Assembly: GCA_963780755.1 (NCBI GenBank)
Contig: CAWACX010000001.1
Span: 558,001-622,000, forward strand
Direction of reading: 5' to 3'
Source of the DNA: JALYNX01 sp963780755
GTDB lineage: Bacteria > Actinomycetota > Acidimicrobiia > Spongiisociales > ZC4RG35
DNA length: 64,000 nucleotides
This document shows positions 18,418 to 25,769 of this stretch, in pieces. The notes beneath the pieces are model-generated. The model searched no databases. It was given only the letters and a program-made list of their open reading frames with translations, and was not told the DNA's origin. How positions within the stretch are numbered: the first letter of the stretch is position 1; the number at the start of each line of letters is the position of its first letter. A program made the position numbers and the translations under genes.

Positions 18418-18463
18418 TCCGCCTCCAGCCCGGGCTTCCAGGGCTCCTACTCCGAGAGATCCA

Positions 18464-18703
18464 ATGACCATCGTCGAGGCAATCGCAATCGTCATCCACA
18501 TCATCCTGTCGTTGGCGTTGATCGCGTTGGTCCTCCTCCATTCCGGGAAGGGCGGTGGGCTATCCGACGTCTTCGGGGGTGGGATGTCGACCTCGAGCCT
18601 CGGCGGCTCCACAGTCGTGGAGCGCAACCTGGACCGCTTGACCGTCCTGGTCGGGGTCCTGTTCGGGGTGAGCACCTTCGCCCTGACCTTCCTCTTGGCC
18701 TGA
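18464..18703 (+). CDS. secG: Preprotein translocase subunit SecG
   Basis: This 79-residue protein has two membrane segments (about residues 2-24 and 58-78) joined by a glycine-rich loop, LLHSGKGGGLSDVFGGGMST, which is the family signature. SecG assists the SecYE channel in protein export. Its position after the triose-phosphate genes and before a tRNA-Leu gene is the usual arrangement in many Gram-positive bacteria. Confidence 0.94.
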   Translation: MTIVEAIAIVIHIILSLALIALVLLHSGKGGGLSDVFGGGMSTSSLGGSTVVERNLDRLTVLVGVLFGVSTFALTFLLA

Positions 18704-18712
18704 GGCCGCTTG

Positions 18713-18718
18713 TACACT
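18713..18718 (+). promoter_or_regulatory. Candidate -10 element of the tRNA-Leu gene
   Basis: TACACT lies 12 bp before the first base of the tRNA, the spacing expected if transcription starts a few bases ahead of it. No clear -35 is visible. The downstream degenerate copies have no equivalent, since their spacers lack any -10-like hexamer. Confidence 0.4.
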
Positions 18719-18730
18719 CGCCCGGCTCCG

Positions 18731-18816
18731 GTCGGAGTGGCGGAATTGGTAGACGCGCTGGCTTGAGGGGCCAGTGGGCTGTAAGGCCCGTGGAGGTTCG
18801 AGTCCTCTCTCCGACA
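18731..18816 (+). tRNA. tRNA-Leu (anticodon GAG)
   Basis: The 7-bp acceptor stem pairs GTCGGAG (18731-18737) with CTCCGAC (18809-18815), followed by discriminator A. The D arm contains AATTGGTAGA. The anticodon arm is CTGGC-TTGAGGG-GCCAG, giving anticodon GAG. A long variable arm (GGGC…GCCC) makes it a class II tRNA, and the T arm is GGAGG-TTCGAGT-CCTCT. No CCA is encoded. It reads CUC and CUU codons. Confidence 0.95.
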
Positions 18817-18835
18817 CTCGAGAACCCGTCATGCG

Positions 18836-18925
18836 GTCGGAGTGGCGCCGTGCTGGATGGACGCGCTGCGCTTGAGGGGCCAGTGGGCTGTGAGGCCCGT
18901 GGAGGTTCGAGTCCTCTCTCCGACA
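18836..18925 (+). pseudogene. Degenerate tRNA-Leu copy 2
   Basis: The acceptor stem, variable arm and T arm match the intact gene, and the anticodon loop TTGAGGG is kept. The D arm is replaced by the longer GCGCCGTGCTGGATGGACGC. The 5' side of the anticodon stem reads CTGCGC instead of CTGGC, adding a bulged C. These changes should spoil folding, so it is probably not a working tRNA. The spacer after it resembles that after the first copy, so the repeat unit was duplicated with its flank. Confidence 0.7.
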
Positions 18926-18943
18926 CTCGAAACCCGGCATGGG

Positions 18944-19028
18944 GTCGGAGTGGCGCCGTGCTGGATGGACGTGCTGCGCTTGAGGGGCCAGTGGGCTGTA
19001 AGGCCCGTGGAGGTTCGAGTCCTCGACA
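18944..19028 (+). pseudogene. Degenerate tRNA-Leu copy 3
   Basis: This copy carries the same altered D arm and anticodon stem as copy 2. It also lacks several bases near its 3' end (CCTCGACA in place of CCTCTCTCCGACA), so the T-stem and acceptor stem cannot both form. It is not expected to be functional. Confidence 0.7.
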
Positions 19029-19045
19029 CTCGATCCCGTCATCCG

Positions 19046-19135
19046 GTCGAAGTGGCGCCGTGCTGGATGGACGCGCTGCGCTTGAGGGGCCAGTGGGCTG
19101 TAAGGCCCGTGGAGGTTCGAGTCCTCTCTCCGACA
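19046..19135 (+). pseudogene. Degenerate tRNA-Leu copy 4
   Basis: This copy carries the same altered D arm and anticodon stem as copies 2 and 3. Its 5' acceptor strand is GTCGAAG, mispairing with CTCCGAC at one position. The three altered copies share identical changes, so they derive from one altered ancestor by tandem duplication rather than from random read errors. Confidence 0.7.
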
Positions 19136-19158
19136 CACTCACCCATTAGATTCCCACC

Positions 19159-19425
19159 ATGTTTCTAATCCTCGGAATCATCCTGTGGGGAATGCTGATC
19201 GGTGCCGCCGCCCAATTGATCCTCGGGCGCTCGGCCTCGGGAACCGATTGGACGATGGCCATCGTCGCCGGTCTCGTCGGTTCCTTCGTCGGTGGCATGC
19301 TCGGCAGCCTGTTATACGGAGACGGCCTGGAACTCAGACCCAGTGGGATCATTGGATCTCTGATCGGTGCGGTGCTGGTGACCCTCGGATGGCGCTGGTG
19401 GCGGGCCCGGGGCGCCAACACATAG
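19159..19425 (+). CDS. GlsB/YeaQ/YmgE family small membrane protein
   Basis: This 88-residue protein has three hydrophobic segments with glycine-rich helices (LIGAAAQLILG, IVAGLVGSFVGGMLGSLL, GIIGSLIGAVLVTLGWRWW). That is the pattern of the transglycosylase-associated / GlsB family (PF04226), short stress-associated inner-membrane proteins of unclear biochemical role. It starts at an ATG 23 bp after the last degenerate tRNA copy. The family assignment is from pattern and length. Confidence 0.8.
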   Translation: MFLILGIILWGMLIGAAAQLILGRSASGTDWTMAIVAGLVGSFVGGMLGSLLYGDGLELRPSGIIGSLIGAVLVTLGWRWWRARGANT

Positions 19426-19518
19426 CCCTCACCCTCTCGGGTAACTCGACCGACCGAAAGGTTTATCCGGGGCGTCTCTGCTGCCGATGTTCTGAATGGC
19501 TCCCACCACGGAGAGGTC

Positions 19519-20346
19519 ATGGGAAGTCGGGTCGAAGACCTCCTCAGCCTGGCCAAGATGCTGGATGAGGGGAAAGTCAGCCAAGAGGAATACGAAGTCG
19601 TGAAGGCCGAGCTCCTCGCCGCGCCGGCCGAGGAGTGGCTCGATCCCGCTGCCGAGCCTCCAGAAGAAATGGGAGAGCCGGGCGTCCCTGCCGACGATGA
19701 TTCCGCTGACATCGCCAATGAGTCATCGGGGCCCGACCTGGCCTCAGTCATCCAGGGCTGGATCCGACGGGCGAAGGAGCTCCCGGCTACGTACCGCTGG
19801 GGTGGGGGTGCCCTGTTGGCCGTGATTTTGGGGCTCATTCTCTTCGGGGGCGGGGAATCGCCCCCGGTCCAGGCGGCTGACCTTCCCACTATTGAGACCG
19901 CACCAGAAGCAGCTGACCCAGGATCGTTGGGGATCCGGCTCGAAGAGATCGAGCCGGCGTGGAATGGTGCCGGGATCCCGCCGCCGATCATGGGAGGCTT
20001 TGTCCTCACTCCCGAATCGGGCCCCCTCGACAGCTTCCTCTACCGGTTCGATGACGCCGCGATCATCGCCGGTGCCTACGAGCCGAGCCAGGGAGCGGTG
20101 TATGCACTGATGCTCCGCGTCGGGATGTTGCACGAGTCACGCAGTGACCTGAACAGCCATATCTGCCATCTCCTCCATCCGTTCGACCAGGCTTGCCTCG
20201 ATTCCCTGGGCACTCAGGGTGGCGTCAGCAGCGAACCGCCCACCGGGGACCAAGAGGCAACCTGGACGTTCCAGGGGAACACCTGGCGACTTTCGATCAG
20301 CGACGACGTGCAAACGCTTCGCGTGATCGCACCCGGCCAGCCCTGA
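19519..20346 (+). CDS. SHOCT-domain membrane-anchored protein of unknown function
   Basis: The 275-residue protein begins with a SHOCT-like module (RVEDLLSLAKMLDEGKVSQEE, about residues 4-24, continuing YEVVKAELL). A Pro/Glu/Asp-rich linker follows, then one membrane segment (about 94-114, GGGALLAVILGLILFGGG) and an external domain of about 160 residues. Two close cysteines in HICHLLHPFDQACLD could form a disulphide. GAGAGG precedes the ATG with good spacing. I do not recognise the external domain. SHOCT modules are thought to mediate oligomerisation. Confidence 0.65.
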   Translation: MGSRVEDLLSLAKMLDEGKVSQEEYEVVKAELLAAPAEEWLDPAAEPPEEMGEPGVPADDDSADIANESSGPDLASVIQGWIRRAKELPATYRWGGGALLAVILGLILFGGGESPPVQAADLPTIETAPEAADPGSLGIRLEEIEPAWNGAGIPPPIMGGFVLTPESGPLDSFLYRFDDAAIIAGAYEPSQGAVYALMLRVGMLHESRSDLNSHICHLLHPFDQACLDSLGTQGGVSSEPPTGDQEATWTFQGNTWRLSISDDVQTLRVIAPGQP

Positions 20347-20384
20347 ACTTGTATCCGGAGGCTCGCTGATGGCTCCTCTGGGGC

Positions 20385-20927
20385 ATGAGGCGACTCGTCA
20401 TCCTCCATTTGATTGTGATCTCCGTCGGATGCCTGATCCCGGCTTCCGCACTGAAGGTCGCGCACGCCGATTCGATCGTCATTGGTGGCGGGATCTCGGT
20501 GGTCGGCGCCACCAGCGCCGAGCTGGCAATGCTGACCGAGGTGTCGCAGAAGTTCGAGCGCGTGGACCTGCATTTGTCCCCGGACCTGCGAGTGGAGTTC
20601 AGCCCGGAACCGGCAGACTGCGGTGAGTACGACGGGACGTATGTCTACAAGAGGGACAAGGTCACTTTCTGCCGACCCTCGGACAAGAAGTGGAAGGCGC
20701 TGAAGAGGCTGGCGATTCACGAGCTTGGCCATGCCTGGGACGATCACAACATGACCGACGCCAATCGACGGCATTACACGGCGAAGATCGGCAAGTCAGG
20801 GGGCTGGCTCGATGAGCGGCTCGCGCACGACGATCGCCCGGGGGAGAGGTTTGCCGGCACCGTGACCGCGCTGGTTCAAGGCATGATCGACCGTGAGCGG
20901 TTCGACGCCATGATCGGCCTTCGATAG
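20385..20927 (+). CDS. Secreted protein with an HExxH zinc-protease-like motif
   Basis: The 180-residue product begins with a signal peptide (basic MRR, hydrophobic core, AHA cleavage site after residue 28). Residues 112-116 read HELGH within LAIHELGHAWDDHN, the zinc-binding core of many metallopeptidases. A further Glu/His ligand cannot be assigned with confidence. Two cysteines, in ADCGEYDG and VTFCRPS, may pair outside the cell. It ends 3 bp before the convergent MFS gene. A small secreted peptidase is a reasonable guess, but no family was recognised. Confidence 0.6.
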   Translation: MRRLVILHLIVISVGCLIPASALKVAHADSIVIGGGISVVGATSAELAMLTEVSQKFERVDLHLSPDLRVEFSPEPADCGEYDGTYVYKRDKVTFCRPSDKKWKALKRLAIHELGHAWDDHNMTDANRRHYTAKIGKSGGWLDERLAHDDRPGERFAGTVTALVQGMIDRERFDAMIGLR

Positions 20928-20930
20928 CGG

Positions 20931-22199
20931 TCAGGCCTGGACATGGCGCCCGGGGGCGGAACGCTCTCCTCCCGACGGCGCGGGCCCATAGGTGTTCGAC
21001 CAGACCACCGTGGTGAACAGCCAGAGCGCGGTGCCCAACAGGAGCAATGGGAACGTGCGGGCGACAAATGGATAGGTGTCTTCGCTCGCACCCAGCCAGC
21101 CGCCCACCAGCGCTCCGATCGGCAAGGTCGCCCATCCGATGGCCCGGCTCGCGGTGATGACCCGTCCGATCATGCTGGGTGCCGCGTAGTGCTGGCGGAT
21201 GGTGGCCAACGGGACGTTGATGGTCGAGACCCCGATCATCCAGATCATCTGGAGGACGACGGCCATCACCCCGAACTCGGTGAACATGACGGCGAACAGC
21301 CCGACTCCCGTGATCGCCATCCCGACCACCATGGTCTTGCCCAGGCCGATCGAGCGGATCACTCGAGGTGCGAGCAGGGCACCGATGACGCCACCGATGC
21401 CCAGAGCCGCCAACAAGATGCCAACTTCGACGTCGGTGGAGGTCCCGAGTACGACATAGGCCAGCACCACGAAGGTCGCCTCGATGAAGCCGATTACGAA
21501 ATTGGGTATCGCCGCGGCGATCGTGGTGATCCGAAGCCGGGGCTCGGCCCAGATGTAGCGAATCCCGTTGGCCGCCTCGGTGAAGAACGGTGCCCGCTCG
21601 TCGTCGGGTCGCCGGTGATGGACTACCCGCCCCACCCAGTACAGGCTGATCGCGGAGACCACGAAGGTCGCCCCGTTCACGAACAGCCCGAGGGCAGGGT
21701 CCCCAGTGGCCAGTGCGAACAGCCCGGCGACCAGCGGGCCCAGGGCGAAGTTGGCCTGCTGGCTGGCAGCAACGAACCCATTGGCCTCGGCCATGCGCTC
21801 TCGGGGGACGATGGCCGGGATCAGCGTGTAGAGGGCGCCATCGAACAGCGTGGTCATCGATCCCACCAGGAAGGCGATCACGAAAACAGTGGTCAACCCG
21901 TAGTTGTCGAGATTGGCTGCGAGGTAGAAGAAGGCGCATGCCCGGACCAGGTCGGTCACGATCATCACCGGGCGCAGGCTGAGCCGGTCGAGCAAAACGC
22001 CGCCGACCAGGCCGACCAGCACAGTGGGGGCTGTCTCCAGGGCATAGGCGATGGCGAAGTCGATGTTGTTTCCGCTGCCTGTGGCCTCGTGGATGTACTT
22101 GACGAGCAGAGGCAGGGAGAGCAAGGCGACGTAGGTGCCGAACTGGCTGACGGTCTGTCCGACCCACAGCGCCATGTAACGAGGGCCGAGCGAGGTCAT
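20931..22199 (-). CDS. Major facilitator superfamily transporter (DHA-like efflux)
   Basis: The 422-residue product has about twelve hydrophobic segments. The ATG at 22199 gives MTSLGPRYMALWVGQTVSQF, which matches the start of MFS_3/enterobactin-exporter-like proteins. Loop 2-3 shows the family's Gly-x-x-x-Asp-Arg pattern in GGVLLDRLSLRP. The reading frame is open further upstream to 22301 without a credible start. Such proteins export drugs or small metabolites by proton antiport. It is transcribed opposite to both neighbours. The substrate is unknown. Confidence 0.85.
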   Translation of the reverse strand: MTSLGPRYMALWVGQTVSQFGTYVALLSLPLLVKYIHEATGSGNNIDFAIAYALETAPTVLVGLVGGVLLDRLSLRPVMIVTDLVRACAFFYLAANLDNYGLTTVFVIAFLVGSMTTLFDGALYTLIPAIVPRERMAEANGFVAASQQANFALGPLVAGLFALATGDPALGLFVNGATFVVSAISLYWVGRVVHHRRPDDERAPFFTEAANGIRYIWAEPRLRITTIAAAIPNFVIGFIEATFVVLAYVVLGTSTDVEVGILLAALGIGGVIGALLAPRVIRSIGLGKTMVVGMAITGVGLFAVMFTEFGVMAVVLQMIWMIGVSTINVPLATIRQHYAAPSMIGRVITASRAIGWATLPIGALVGGWLGASEDTYPFVARTFPLLLLGTALWLFTTVVWSNTYGPAPSGGERSAPGRHVQA

Positions 22200-22276
22200 C
22201 GACCTGACAACGTTCACTCCGAGGCACCATAACGGCGGGTGCCAACCTGTCCAGCCCTTGTTAGCCTCTCTGAGCC

Positions 22277-22585
22277 ATGGCCCGGCCCCAAGAGATCCCA
22301 CAGCTCACCACCGAGCTCATCGACATGTCGAGGGAATACCTTCGCCAGGAGACACTCGAGCCGGCGAAGAGGCTGGGCAAGCACGCCGGGATGGGCATCG
22401 GGGGGGCAGCGCTGCTCTCCTTTGGAAGCTTCCTGATGGTCCTGGGCCTCTATTTCGCCCTTCGCATGGCCTTCCCGGACGGAGAGTGGTACGAAGTCCT
22501 CGCCCGGTTCCTGACCGCACTCGGGGCGGCAGCCGCCGGCGGCCTCGTCGTATGGAGGATGCAAGTTGACGATCAGCAGGGATGA
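22277..22585 (+). CDS. Small membrane protein, phage-holin/DUF1469-like
   Basis: This 102-residue protein has an amphipathic, charged N-terminal third (LIDMSREYLRQETLEPAKRL) and two membrane segments (about residues 39-64 and 75-96). The layout resembles actinobacterial holin-superfamily III/DUF1469 proteins, which are generally not phage lysis proteins. The gene downstream begins inside its end, so the two are coupled. Function is unknown. Confidence 0.6.
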   Translation: MARPQEIPQLTTELIDMSREYLRQETLEPAKRLGKHAGMGIGGAALLSFGSFLMVLGLYFALRMAFPDGEWYEVLARFLTALGAAAAGGLVVWRMQVDDQQG

Positions 22586-22760
22586 CCTCGAAGCCAAGGC
22601 CCGGCAGATCACGGATGCCGTAGATCAGACCAGGCAGTCGGCGAAGGACACCGCGATGATCGCCGGGATCGCAGTGGCGATCATAGTGATATTCGCCTTC
22701 GTGTTCGGGCGTCGACGCGGCTCCCGCAACAAGACCCTCGTCGAGGTTTATCGGGTCTGA
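22566..22760 (+). CDS. Small single-span membrane protein
   Basis: The 64-residue product starts at TTG 22566, overlapping the previous gene by 20 bp. A charged helix (DDLEAKARQITDAVDQTRQS) is followed by one membrane segment (about 30-49) and a basic tail, FGRRRGSRNK. It may be a partner of the upstream membrane protein. No known family was recognised. Confidence 0.6.
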   Translation: MTISRDDLEAKARQITDAVDQTRQSAKDTAMIAGIAVAIIVIFAFVFGRRRGSRNKTLVEVYRV

Positions 22761-22763
22761 GCG

Positions 22764-23021
22764 CTACTTCGGCTTGACGACTTCGATCTTCGGTGAGCCG
22801 ACCCGCCGGTGGTGGATGACGATCGCCGAGCCCTCGGGCACGGTCTTCTTGTAGAGAAGCTGCTTCTGCGGAGACGTGCGGCGGGCGTATGACAGCGCTG
22901 CCAGGCCCAATCCCAGGAATAGCTCGCGTCTGTCCCCACTGCGCAGCCCGCGCAGGGTGCGGTCGAGGCCGGCGGTCCCCCAATTTGGGGACCCGACCAT
23001 CCAATCGATGAGGCGTTTCAT
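22764..23021 (-). CDS. Hypothetical 85-residue protein
   Basis: The protein runs from MKRLIDWMVGSPNWGTAGLD to a basic C terminus (SPKIEVVKPK). It has one weakly hydrophobic stretch, ELFLGLGLAALSYA. It lies between convergent and divergent plus-strand genes with almost no overlap, and only 3 bp separate it from the gene at 22566, which supports it being real. No family recognised. Confidence 0.55.
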   Translation of the reverse strand: MKRLIDWMVGSPNWGTAGLDRTLRGLRSGDRRELFLGLGLAALSYARRTSPQKQLLYKKTVPEGSAIVIHHRRVGSPKIEVVKPK

Positions 23022-23066
23022 TTGTCTACCGTTGCCTGACTAGGGACTGGAAAGCATTCAACCATC

Positions 23067-23159
23067 ATGGCGAACAAGAAACTCGTCCAGATCATCGTGT
23101 GGGTGGTGATCGTCGGGATGGTCCTGGGCCTGGTCGTTTCGGTCATCAGCATCTTCTGA
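23067..23159 (+). CDS. 30-residue membrane peptide upstream of trmI
   Basis: ATG 23067 opens a 30-codon frame giving MANKKLVQIIVWVVIVGMVL followed by a second hydrophobic stretch and a stop whose last base is the A of the trmI ATG (TGATG). The basic start and single hydrophobic helix resemble short DUF4044-type peptides. The exact stop-start overlap with trmI, as elsewhere in this genome, is the main support. Confidence 0.5.
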   Translation: MANKKLVQIIVWVVIVGMVLGLVVSVISIF

Positions 23160-23962
23160 TGCAGTTCGAGGCCGGTGACCCGGCGCTCCTCATCGACTCC
23201 AAAGGCAGGCAGTTCCTGCTCAAGCTCGACCCGGAGCGCACCTTTCAATACCACCAGGGCTCGATCCCGCATCGAGAACTGATTGGCCGAGAGGACGGCT
23301 CCTGGGTCGACTCGACCGGGGGCGGGACCCTCCTCCTGCTCCGACCCCGCCTCGCCGACTACGTCCTGAAGATGAAGCGAAGTGCTCAGGTCGTCTACCC
23401 CAAGGATCTGGGGCCGATCCTGGTCTACGCAGACATCGCCCCCGGTCAGACGATTCTCGAGGCCGGCACCGGGTCCGGAGCCCTGACCTTGGGACTGTCC
23501 CGGGCCGTAGGCCCCACGGGCCGCGTGGTGAGCGTCGAGCTGCGCGACGACCATGCCGCCCACGCCCGCAAGGCGATCGAGCGCTGGTATGGCGAGCTGC
23601 CGGCGAACCTCGAGCTGGTCATCGGCGAGGTGGCGGATGAGGTCGAGAGGGTGCGGCCGGACCGGATCATCCTCGACCTGCCCGAGCCCTGGTGGGTGCT
23701 GGATGCGGCCGCGCTCCATCAGCCCGGGGGAGGGGTGTTCTGTGCATACCTCCCCACGGTGCCCCAGATCCAGACGTTGGTCGAGCGCGCCACCAGTGAC
23801 GGCCGCTTCGCCGAGATCGAGGTCAAGGAGTTCCTGGTCCGGGACTGGAACGTCTCGGGTCGGTCGGTGCGGCCCGAACATTCCATGATCGGCCACACCG
23901 GATTCCTGGTCTTCATGAGGCGGGTGGATAGGCCTCCGGGATCGGCTGCGGAACCCCTTTAG
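23159..23962 (+). CDS. trmI: tRNA (adenine(58)-N1)-methyltransferase TrmI
   Basis: The 267-residue product is a SAM enzyme that makes m1A58 in the T loop of tRNA. An N-terminal beta domain is followed by YPKDLGPILVYADI and motif I LEAGTGSGALTLGLSRAVG (about residues 100-118), then RIILDLPEPWWVLD, the family's catalytic region. The ATG at 23159 overlaps the preceding short frame. In mycobacteria the same gene lies just upstream of mpa, as here. Confidence 0.93.
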   Translation: MQFEAGDPALLIDSKGRQFLLKLDPERTFQYHQGSIPHRELIGREDGSWVDSTGGGTLLLLRPRLADYVLKMKRSAQVVYPKDLGPILVYADIAPGQTILEAGTGSGALTLGLSRAVGPTGRVVSVELRDDHAAHARKAIERWYGELPANLELVIGEVADEVERVRPDRIILDLPEPWWVLDAAALHQPGGGVFCAYLPTVPQIQTLVERATSDGRFAEIEVKEFLVRDWNVSGRSVRPEHSMIGHTGFLVFMRRVDRPPGSAAEPL

Positions 23963-24003
23963 AGGCGGTCGGACGAACCCGAAGAACTAGAGACAGCCAT
24001 TCG

Positions 24004-24009
24004 TATACT
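24004..24009 (+). promoter_or_regulatory. Candidate -10 element of the proteasome operon
   Basis: TATACT in the 79-bp gap between trmI and mpa is one base off the sigma-70 consensus TATAAT. The region 17 bp upstream (GAAGAA) is a poor -35. It would place a start near 24016, giving a short leader before the AGGAGG at 24030-24035. Confidence 0.45.
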
Positions 24010-24041
24010 GACCTTGAGGCGACCAGGCCAGGAGGAAGCCA

Positions 24042-25769
24042 GTGGACGAAGGACGAGGAACGGACGACGCCGCTCAGCTACGGGGTGTGATCACCGCCCT
24101 GGAAGAGGAGATCGCCGTCCTGCGCCGTCGCCTTCGGGAGACACCGGGAAGGGTCGACGACCTCGAAACCGAGTTGATCCGAACCAGAGAGCGCCTCGAC
24201 CGGGCGGTCTCTCAGAACGACAAGCTCTCAGTGGTGCTCGAAGAGGCCCGTGAGCAACTCGGTGTCCTTCGAGAAGAAGTGGAGAAGCTCACCGCGCCTC
24301 CCAACAACTTCGGAACGGTGCTCCAGGTCAACGACGACGGCACCATCGACATCATGACCGGGAGTCGAAAGCTCCGTGTCGCCGCCCAGCCCAACGTCGA
24401 GGTCAAGAAGCTGCAGATCGGCCAGGAGATCCTGCTCAACGAGGCTTTCAACATCATCGACATCCGCCATTTCGAACCTGCCGGCGACGTGTTGCGGGTC
24501 AGGGAGACCCTCGACGACGGCCGGGTGGTGGTCATCGCCCACGCCGACGAGGAAAAGGTGCTCAGTCGCTCGGAGACGATGATGGACGTCAAGCTCCGCC
24601 CCGGCGATTACGTCCGTATCGACACCAAGACCGGGCTCATCCTTGAGAAGATGGAGCGGCCCGAAGTAGAGGAACTGGTCCTCGAAGAGGTGCCCGACAT
24701 CACCTACGAGGACGTCGGTGGCCTCGCCGACCAGATCGAGCAGATCCGGGACACCGTCGAGTTGCCTTACATGCACCGTGATCTGTTCCGTGAGTATGAG
24801 CTCGACCCGCCGAAGGGGATCCTGCTCTACGGCCCGCCCGGCTGTGGGAAGACCCTGATTGCCAAGGCCGTGGCCAACAGTCTGGCGAAGAAGGTCTCAG
24901 AGCGAACCGGGAACCCGGACGTCCGGTCCTACTTCCTCAACATCAAGGGGCCTGAGCTTCTCAACAAGTGGGTCGGGGAGACCGAGCGCCAGATCAGGCT
25001 CATCTTCCAGCGGGCCAAGGAGAAGTCCGACGAGGGCGTCCCTGTGATCGTCTTCTTCGACGAGATGGACTCCCTATTCCGGACCCGGGGCACCGGGATC
25101 AGCTCCGACGTCGAGTCGACCATCGTCCCCCAGCTGCTCTCCGAGCTCGACGGAGTGGAATCGTTGAAGAACGTGGTCGTGATCGGTGCTTCCAATCGGG
25201 AGGACCTCATCGACCCAGCGATCCTCCGTCCGGGCCGTCTCGACGTGAAGATCAAGATCAACCGCCCGGACCCGAGCGCGGCCCGCCAGATCTTCAGGAT
25301 CTACCTCGGCGAAAACATGCCCGTCGATGCCGACTCCCTGGCGGCGGTGGACGGCGACCGAGCCCGGTTGATCGACGGGATGATCACGGCGACCGTCGAT
25401 GCGATGTACAGCGAGGCCGACGAGAACCGGTTCCTCGAGGTCACCTACGCCTCCGGGGATCGGGAGATCCTCTTTTTCAAAGACTTCGCATCGGGAGCGA
25501 TGATCGAGAACATCGTTCGCCGGGCCAAGAAGGACGCCATCAAGCGCCAGATCGCGGGGAGCACTCCAGGGGTGCGCCAACAGGACCTAACCGATGCCAT
25601 CAAACAGGAGTTCAAAGAGCACGAGGACCTGCCCAACACGACCAACCCCGACGACTGGGCGCGGGTGTCGGGCAAGAAGGGCGAGCGGATCATCTACGTC
25701 CGCACCCTGGTTGGTGGGGACGACGAGAGTCGCATGATCGAGAAGGTCTCCCCGGGTCAGTATCTCTGA
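24042..25769 (+). CDS. mpa: Proteasome-associated AAA ATPase Mpa/ARC
   Basis: This 575-residue hexameric unfoldase feeds pupylated proteins to the 20S proteasome. Domains in order are a coiled coil (about 10-85, which captures Pup), two OB folds (to about 210), and an AAA module with Walker A GPPGCGKT at about 264-271 and Walker B VIVFFDEMDSLF. The C terminus is SPGQYL, whose Gln-Tyr-Leu end is the docking tail for the 20S alpha ring. It starts at GTG 24042 with AGGAGG six bases upstream. Its stop overlaps the dop ATG. Confidence 0.97.
   Translation: MDEGRGTDDAAQLRGVITALEEEIAVLRRRLRETPGRVDDLETELIRTRERLDRAVSQNDKLSVVLEEAREQLGVLREEVEKLTAPPNNFGTVLQVNDDGTIDIMTGSRKLRVAAQPNVEVKKLQIGQEILLNEAFNIIDIRHFEPAGDVLRVRETLDDGRVVVIAHADEEKVLSRSETMMDVKLRPGDYVRIDTKTGLILEKMERPEVEELVLEEVPDITYEDVGGLADQIEQIRDTVELPYMHRDLFREYELDPPKGILLYGPPGCGKTLIAKAVANSLAKKVSERTGNPDVRSYFLNIKGPELLNKWVGETERQIRLIFQRAKEKSDEGVPVIVFFDEMDSLFRTRGTGISSDVESTIVPQLLSELDGVESLKNVVVIGASNREDLIDPAILRPGRLDVKIKINRPDPSAARQIFRIYLGENMPVDADSLAAVDGDRARLIDGMITATVDAMYSEADENRFLEVTYASGDREILFFKDFASGAMIENIVRRAKKDAIKRQIAGSTPGVRQQDLTDAIKQEFKEHEDLPNTTNPDDWARVSGKKGERIIYVRTLVGGDDESRMIEKVSPGQYL

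Noticed and set aside
17108..18541. A 477-codon minus-strand ORF
   Set aside because: It is opposite tpiA, gpmA and secG, all firmly identified. It has no recognisable domain.
18731..19135. Short regularly spaced repeats resembling a CRISPR array
   Set aside because: The repeated part is about 85-90 bp of tRNA and the spacers are similar to each other and under 22 bp. No cas gene is present.
18501..19168. Several overlapping ORFs on both strands with repeats such as REDSNLHGPYSPLAPQAQ
   Set aside because: They lie across the tRNA-Leu array. Sequences of this kind are well-known spurious translations of tRNA genes, and the repeats reflect the tRNA copies.
20943..22232. A 429-codon plus-strand ORF rich in Gly, Asp, Arg and His
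   Set aside because: It is antisense to a well-formed MFS transporter, and its composition is typical of shadow frames in high-GC DNA.
22277..22760. Holin-like small membrane proteins as prophage remains
   Set aside because: No lysin, structural or integrase genes accompany them. Such proteins are common chromosomal genes in actinobacteria.
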